From Holothuria scabra (Eukaryota > Echinodermata > Holothuroidea > Aspidochirotida > Holothuriidae): a DNA stretch of 64,000 nt. The notes beneath the pieces are model-generated. The model was not told the origin of the DNA and did no database searches. It saw only the letters and a program-made list of their open reading frames with translations. The stretch covers positions 42,750,846 through 42,814,845 of the forward strand of contig CM074193.1 of assembly GCA_037179385.1 (NCBI GenBank). The letters are read 5' to 3'. Position numbers and translations under genes: made by a program. This document shows, one piece after another, positions 58,601-64,000 of the stretch (positions are counted from its first letter, which is position 1; the number at the start of each line of letters is the position of its first letter).

Positions 58601-61600
58601 AGTGATACAGGAAGTTTTCGTTAGAGCAATTACATTTTTCTATCTTCCAGAATGAGTCAACTCCTATCAATTTATTATTTCCTTAGGAAAAGTTACATTA
58701 TATTAATTAAATAAACCCTTTTCTAAAGCCCATCCCATGGATATTTACCAGCTTGCTAAAAGACACGTAAAATGAAATCAGGATAGATGGAAACGAGAGG
58801 AACCTTAAAGGGCTAATCCTCGCACCCCAAACTACAATTATTGTAGTAGTCCACAGAAATTCTCTATTAGCTTATTACTTTGATTGACAGTAAGTTCAAA
58901 CAATGCAAAGTACCAAAGTTTATATTACACAGCATGTTTTGTACTGAGGGTGTTTTGATTATAAATTCGGGTCTTGTAAACTCACCCTAAGACAATAAAC
59001 TGAAATTGTGTCTGGATAAGCAGATAAGGATCAATTGTAGACAGTTGTGGAAGGGACTGAAGTTAGAAGGTCAGGAGAACTGGAACTGTTTGGGGTGAAA
59101 GGATTAGGCCTTTACACAAAAAACGGATAAGGTTATCAAACCTTCCTGTCCAGACTGATCTTCCTCGAGACTCAACAGCTTCGATGTTAATGTCTGCGAA
59201 TCTGCATGGCTCGATGTTGTTGGAACGAAAGGGCCACATTGACCACCGGTGCCAGTTTCAAAGAGGACCTACATGAAAGCAAAATATTCTTGAGTCCATT
59301 CATTTAGGAAGCCATGAATCTAAACCGGAAGTTCAACCCCTCCGAAAAAAGTTCATTTGTTGGAAAATGTTTACTGGGTAGTTAAATGTGTTTGAATCAA
59401 TGCTACGTCGTACGTTGGAATCAATCAACGCCCTCATTATTTTTATCTTGCTATCTGCTGGTTAAGACCACGTGATACACTCTCTAAATGTAAAAGAGTG
59501 AAAATCTGTCAAAAGAATTGGCTTGAGTGACTACTCTCCGTTTGAGGTGACATTCCACCCTCAATCGAGTGAAATTTTCACTTTTTAGAGTTAATTACCA
59601 CTCAAAGCAGAGTGGAATTTCACTCGATTTAGTACACTCGACCAAAGAATGGGTACTGCAGGTAATTGTAAAAGAATGGACGGAGATACAAGGGAACGAG
59701 ATGTAGAGTAAGGGCTCATTCTCTAAAACAGCCAGTTGCCAGTGCTAGAGTTTGTAACATTGGCTGATTTAGAAACGTCACTTTGTTAAGTCTAATGACG
59801 TCACAGAACAGAATGTCTTCCCTCCACTGGAAGTAAGCACGTATTGTGTAGCCTAACACCTGAAGAAAGAGTAACTGGCAGTTGATCTGAAAACTTTTTG
59901 TGTAGGTGGCAGGCCCGTAGCCAGACAAGCCACTTAAGGAGCTAATTTTTTTCCAATGGGCCAAAGTTTCGTCATGGGGTCAAATGTATACAAATGTATT
60001 AAGTCAATGGCAAACTTCAAAGTCTCTAGGGGAACGGGCAAAGAAATTTTCAGAGGGGAGGCCTCTCCCACTGGCCTCCTCCCCCCTCCCCGAATTGGCT
60101 ACGGACCTGGTGAGCACATGATTCTACTATACGAGAGTGCGTGAACGCAGTGTTCATTGCTTCTGGATTGACGTCAATGCATAAAGTCTCAGAGAAATTC
60201 TTAGTTTTGGACTTCTCTACTAGGTTTTCCTTCATTGTTCATAGAAACAAAGTTCTCCTGATACAAACAACATCATCTAACTCTGTAAAGCTAAAGCATT
60301 GCACCCAAAATAATAATAAGTCAAATCCGACGGTCTGGCACGTAAGGACCATTCAAACTTTGAAACATTTCTTACTTTTTGTGAGATTGCTACCTCTTAT
60401 CCTATGGCATGAAGGAATTTCACTACTCATAGTGATGTAATGTTTCGAAGTTATGATAAAGGGTGTGGACGTTATTTGCTATAGTTAACAAAGTAAACGG
60501 TATCCATCGTCCATCCTCCTGCAGGAACTTAGTGAGATCCTTTTGGGATTGTATCGCGGCGTAGGACTGTCGTATATGTAAGGTTGATAAAAGACTGGAA
60601 GAGGAGGGGACTAGGAATCGAGAAAAGCTCGATCAATTTAAAATTACTGTGTCTCTGAAGCATGTTAACAAATCTCGGACTCCTAATGATATCATTGTCC
60701 TACCGAAACTTGCGCTTTCAGTACCTTGTAAAGAATATTCCGGTGTCAATTTCATAGGGTCTCAAATAAGTGAGAATAATTTTTATCGCACGCCCTTAAA
60801 ACCCACACATATAGCTTGGTTTTAAATCATAATATTCCTGTAAAAAGATGGGTTATCTTTGTCCAAAACAAATTCCCAGTTGCTTCAATTTACAAAATGT
60901 TTTGTACCGTAGTACCGACAGGTTACATCGACAATCATGTATTGCTTTTTAAAATTGAGCTAATTAATTTGACCTCGAACTTTAACACCAGTGAAACATC
61001 AATAATGTTTGTTTGAGGCTGAGTTGAAAATTTCATGAGCGAAAAGGTTGCGAATTTAGAAATATCTACATGTCTCATTTCTAGGTGTGAGCATTACAAA
61101 AATCCGAAAGATGCGAACTTAATCTGCCGGTATGACATCACAGGTTTCCCACAATGCAATATGTTACTGTACTTTGAATATTTTCTTTAAAAAATCATAT
61201 TACCAGAAAAGATAAAAAGTGCGTCGATGTTTTGAAGCTCCTGAAATATGTCACACCGGAGTATCACGGCCGACCAATAAAAAGAGTTTTATTTTTACCG
61301 ACCGAGTATAACGTCAGATAGTGTACCACTTACCATTTCTTTTGACCCTTTGCATAAGCTATACCATGGAGTTAACACCGAGTTAGCTCCATGGCTATAC
61401 ATATCTAAAATGTGTACATCAGAGGCCCATTTTAGTCAGAGCAGGGGTCCAGGAGATCTATCAAGCCTTCAATGTGGAATCAGAGTGCATAGACCCTGGA
61501 ATTTCTCCGATCCATACTATACACGAATCCGGACAGCAAGTAATGGTCTGATTTCAGTCGGCCATAACTGGGGTCCATCACCTTTAAATCTTTCGATTTC

Positions 61601-63009
61601 CTTGCTTACCTCTACCGTGGATGGCTGTGCACTAATTTGTATCTTGAATTCTTCAATTTCACTAAATATGAGGGTTTGAGATTCATGTAAACAACAAATA
61701 AAGACGGTTTTAGGCTAATGGACCCCACTAATGGCGACCTACAGTCACTATATACAAGCGCTAATCGGATTCGTCTATAGGCAACCTCGACTCAGAACGC
61801 CCGTTGCGCGTAATGCTCCGCATGAGCAATGGAGTGGGCGCGACTTGAACAAATCGGGTTGGAAACTGGGCTGTAAAACTCCATCTAACTAACTATCTAA
61901 CCAGAGCGCCCGTGCGAAGAGAAAGTAATGATGCTGCACATCTATGCAGCTTTCGGAAGTTTTTAGTCTCATGGAAAATTCGTCGTCGCTTATCTAGGCT
62001 AAAACTAAATTGTATAATCAGAGAGATACTATTAATAACAGCTCCCTGGTATGATATGTGTACACTGTAGCCTGCCTTTATTCAAACTTAAGGTTTTTGA
62101 CACTTCTGTGGTCGCGTGCACGCTGTAGTTCATTTGGACAGACCAGTGAGCTGCTAATAATAGCAGCTCCCTGGACAGACGAAAAGATACACCTAATTGT
62201 AATGATGACCACCCTTTCTGTCGAATATGTTTTAACTTGGAGTTTCAATTTTGTGGTGGCCAAGAGCGGGATCCTGTCACCTTAAACCCCCAGGATACGG
62301 TAAACCTACCTAACATTACGGTACCTAATCTTAATCGCTTTATTTTTATACTGCTTACAGTCTATTTCATGATCACTCTTTATGAATCTAACATTTCGAC
62401 CTGCATTGGAATAAATGAATAAAAAGATTCAATATTTAATGAAATGAAATGCAGCAAGTTCTGAGTCAATGAAACATTGTAAAAAAATAAGCATTAATTA
62501 CACATATAATCCGATTCGATTTTGGTAAAACCTTCTCCGTCTCTGGTCGGGTAGAGCTAAAAATTTGTGAACCAGGATAAATTTATAATTTGAATCAGAT
62601 TTCTATGAAAATAAAATGCCAACTGATTTTGTGCCTGACGTCATACGGACATACATTTTTATCGGACAGCGTAGTCGGATAAAATCTGTTTATCGATGAG
62701 ACGTCACGAAATAATAAACATAAATATAATTTAATAATCCTGCGATGCAACTCATATATTTATACAGGTAAGAAAATATTGGCCCTTTTCCGACGAGACC
62801 TGGAGAAGATTTAAACAAAAACTCCCAAAATTCCGAACGGAATCCGATTCGAATTCGTTGTAGCGTGACGCGGCTGAAGGCCTAGGTAAGGCCATTGCTC
62901 TGGACTTCAAATTATAATGGTCATTTCTCTACTTTACTTGTATCTCTTCAATTTTTAGTTTTCGTTTCTTTTCTTCCTTCTTCTTGCTCTTCTTTTCATG
63001 AAGAATCAT
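55172..63009 (-). CDS. Unrecognised protein gene, six exons, 375 residues
   Basis: Exons in order are 62938-63009, 59142-59268, 58393-58549, 57693-57888, 55977-56108 and 55172-55615. Their phases agree at every junction, and the total is 1,128 nt including TAG. The ATG (63009-63007) has an in-frame TAA nine bases upstream and A at -3. The protein starts with a Lys/Glu-rich basic stretch (residues 1-24). Then come a short VLFETGTGGQCGPFVP segment, a basic IPARRKTKVP motif, a helical EFIEKLNEIIKQL, an RLEILLTKCLSVF helix, WDDVIARRIKERKK, and a Ser-rich tail. No signal peptide or membrane segment is seen. I cannot assign a family; it looks intracellular, perhaps nuclear or cytoskeletal (inference only). 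Confidence 0.65.
55977..56108 (-). CDS. Unrecognised gene, exon 5
   Basis: Acceptor TTAAGTAG chosen to keep phase; donor TTTACG-GTATGT. It encodes WNRRLEILLTKCLSVFKRDG and VQLVGEIREMLSTDFT, a likely helical pair. Confidence 0.6.
56261..56568. mobile_element. Family K inverted-end element, copy 1
   Basis: It opens TTAAAGAGCCAATCCTCTCA and shares CCCCAAACTAC, TTACACAGC and ACTCACCCTGAAGCAATAAA with the copy at 58806-59113. Intron 4 of the unrecognised gene. Confidence 0.65.
57693..57888 (-). CDS. Unrecognised gene, exon 4
   Basis: Acceptor ATCATAG. It encodes RRLNPLWEKKTTSPFTQNEE, a polar linker, and TSHLLKNMQQEQRN. The donor TGCCAG-GTTTGC is weak. Without it the frame ends at a TGA 48 nt further, so a shorter isoform is possible. 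Confidence 0.55.
58393..58549 (-). CDS. Unrecognised gene, exon 3
   Basis: Acceptor CATTTTAG, donor AAAAG-GTAACA. It encodes LWQERKIPAIPARRKTKVPT and ESQEFIEKLNEIIKQLTA. This is the most coding-like exon of the gene, open only in this frame. Confidence 0.7.
58806..59113. mobile_element. Family K inverted-end element, copy 2
   Basis: TAAAGGGCTAATCCTCGCACC on the left is inverse to GGTGAAAGGATTAGGCCTTTA on the right. The interior matches copy 1. A fragment of the same family is at 57960-58100. It lies between exons 2 and 3 of the unrecognised gene. Confidence 0.7.
59142..59268 (-). CDS. Unrecognised gene, exon 2
   Basis: Acceptor CATGTAG. It encodes VLFETGTGGQCGPFVPTTSS and a LTSKLLSLEEDQ stretch. 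The donor GAAG-GTTTGA is weak but in phase with the next exon (shared codon gives Ala). Confidence 0.65.
61505..61787 (+). repeat. Dispersed repeat family I copy 2
   Basis: GGACAGCAAGTAATGGTCTG, GTCGGCCATAACTGGGGTC and TGGACCCCACTAATGG. It has clear base changes from copy 1, so the two are old. First intron of the second gene. Confidence 0.75.
61795..61900 (-). repeat. Dispersed repeat family A (partial)
   Basis: Reverse copy: TGCTCCGCATGAGCAATGGA, then GACTTGAAC and AAACTCCATCTAACTAACT. The middle ACAACTGG segment of other copies is missing. Confidence 0.55.
62938..63009 (-). CDS. Unrecognised gene, exon 1
   Basis: Encodes 24 residues, MILHEKKSKKKEEKKRKLKI then EEIQ. The donor is ATACAA-GTAAAG on a codon boundary. 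Reading through would stop three codons later, so the splice is required. Confidence 0.6.
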
Positions 63010-63757
63010 TTTACGATTTTAAGATCGGTAAAATAGTTTTCTTTATTCCAAGTTGAAACTGCTACCCTGGATAACGACAAGCTGTATAGCTCAATTATCC
63101 CGCACATGAGTCTAGTCATGTCCACGTATCCTGTGTGATTCTTGCGTCACAGTGGATTCATGTACGAATCAAATCAAACTACGCTACCATTGGTCACTAT
63201 GAAGAAGACGTATATGAAGCGCAGAATGCAATAGACCATGTGCATTTCATGTCACAATTCCAAAGCCAACACCAACAAATGCAGACAGGTGATTGGTCAC
63301 TCAATTGGATACGCACGAATGTCTCCTATACGCGAGGGGCAAATTATGTTGATTGTTCTCAGTGACGTCACAACCAGTCGAATTGGCGCATAGTCTGCAA
63401 CACGTGTAATGCGTGCGGCTACGTGTTTCCTTGTTTTGCCCCCAAAGATGACTTCAGAAGGCGTAGAGCATGCGCAATCCTATATGCGTGTAAGTTATGC
63501 ATGGTTGCGCGTGTTAACGTTTGCGCGATTGCATACGGAAAGTTGAGCAATTGGAATCTATACAAGTTCCATTGTGATGACATTGTAATTGTGCATTGAC
63601 GACACACTGATGCTATCCTTTGGGCAAAACAATGGAACAAGTGGCCGTACGCATGAGAAACATGGTCGGTGTTGGTTTGTTTTGCCCCCAAAGGAGGGCG
63701 TATTTCCCGCTCTGTGACAAAGATATTATAAACGTAGATACCAAACTCCTATCCCTA

Positions 63758-64000
63758 CACAGTGCCTCTGCCGCTTTGAAAGAGCTACACATTCTGCCCA
63801 TCAACGCTCGTATTGAGTATAAGATTCTTCTCCTTGTGTTTAAATGTCTCCGCAATTTAGCACCAACTTATTTATCAGGGTTGATTGAACTCAAAGCGTC
63901 CTATCATGTTACTAGATCTTCAAAAGGTTTACTTCTTAAGGTTCCTTTCACCACTCGCAGTTCTTTTGCGGATCGTTCTTTTATGGTCGCTGACCCGAAG
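63758..64000 (+). CDS. LINE reverse-transcriptase ORF, C-terminal fragment (runs off the window)
   Basis: The frame ending at 64000 encodes ALKELHILPINARIEYKILL, FKCLRNLAPTYLSGLI and a closing SFADRSFMVADPK. This is the signature of the region after the polymerase domain in CR1/L2-like non-LTR retrotransposons (LHWLPV-RI-YKILLL-FK-L-G-AP-YL). No polymerase domain lies upstream, so the element is 5'-truncated. The frame is open from 63758 to the window end. The clade is uncertain. Confidence 0.85.

Larger units (their letters stand above)
59269..62937. other. Long intron 1 of the unrecognised gene
   Basis: It holds a foldback remnant with GTAGCC/GGCTAC ends (59911-60108), repeat I and repeat A copies, an inverted pair around CCATGGAGTTA/TAGCTCCATGG (61358-61402), and a GAGTG/CACTC-rich patch (59480-59640). 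No further exon of the gene was convincing, but small extra in-phase exons cannot be excluded. Confidence 0.4.

Noticed and set aside
63419..63855. Minus-strand frames of 80-90 codons near the right end
   Set aside because: They are antisense to the LINE fragment or cross its junction; the plus-strand frame has clear retrotransposon signatures.

Overview
The window is animal nuclear DNA: AT-rich, with interrupted genes, canonical GT-AG introns, one AT-AC (U12-type) intron, and many short non-autonomous DNA transposons, microsatellites and long poly-C/poly-G runs. The terminal style of several elements (GTGGCGTA-type ends with G-rich tails) and the intron-rich ancestral-type gene suggest a marine invertebrate, most likely a deuterostome such as an echinoderm. 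No sequence search was possible, so the taxon is an inference.

Two genes can be assembled exon by exon, both on the minus strand. The first spans 44216 down to 8494 and is TRAPPC10, a TRAPPII tethering-complex subunit. Twenty coding exons join in phase to 3,594 nt (1,197 residues plus stop) and line up with vertebrate TRAPPC10 almost end to end. Its intron 11 is an AT-AC intron with a textbook minor-spliceosome donor, branch site and acceptor. The second gene spans 63009 down to 55172. It has six exons in consistent phase (375 residues) and encodes a basic, low-complexity-rich protein that I do not recognise.

Layout. 1-5592 is a gene-poor flank with dispersed repeats and a possible terminal exon at the very edge. 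5593-8493 is the likely TRAPPC10 3' UTR, holding a perfect hairpin and several foldback elements. 8494-44216 is TRAPPC10. Its introns carry a repeat family with a 145-bp tandem unit in which each good unit holds a perfect AGGTCA-A-AGGTCA (DR1) nuclear-receptor site, plus MITEs, microsatellites and a tandem array that looks derived from the exon 8/intron 8 boundary. 44217-55171 is intergenic and filled with reiterated DNA-transposon debris, including two hAT-like elements with 8-bp target duplications. 55172-63009 is the second gene, with repeats in its introns. 63758-64000 is the C-terminal part of a LINE reverse-transcriptase protein on the plus strand, cut by the window end.

The two genes show no visible functional link. 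TRAPPC10 acts in Golgi/endosome trafficking as part of a Rab-activating complex; the other protein's role is unknown. Most short open frames in the window are chance, repeat-derived or shadows and are not annotated.
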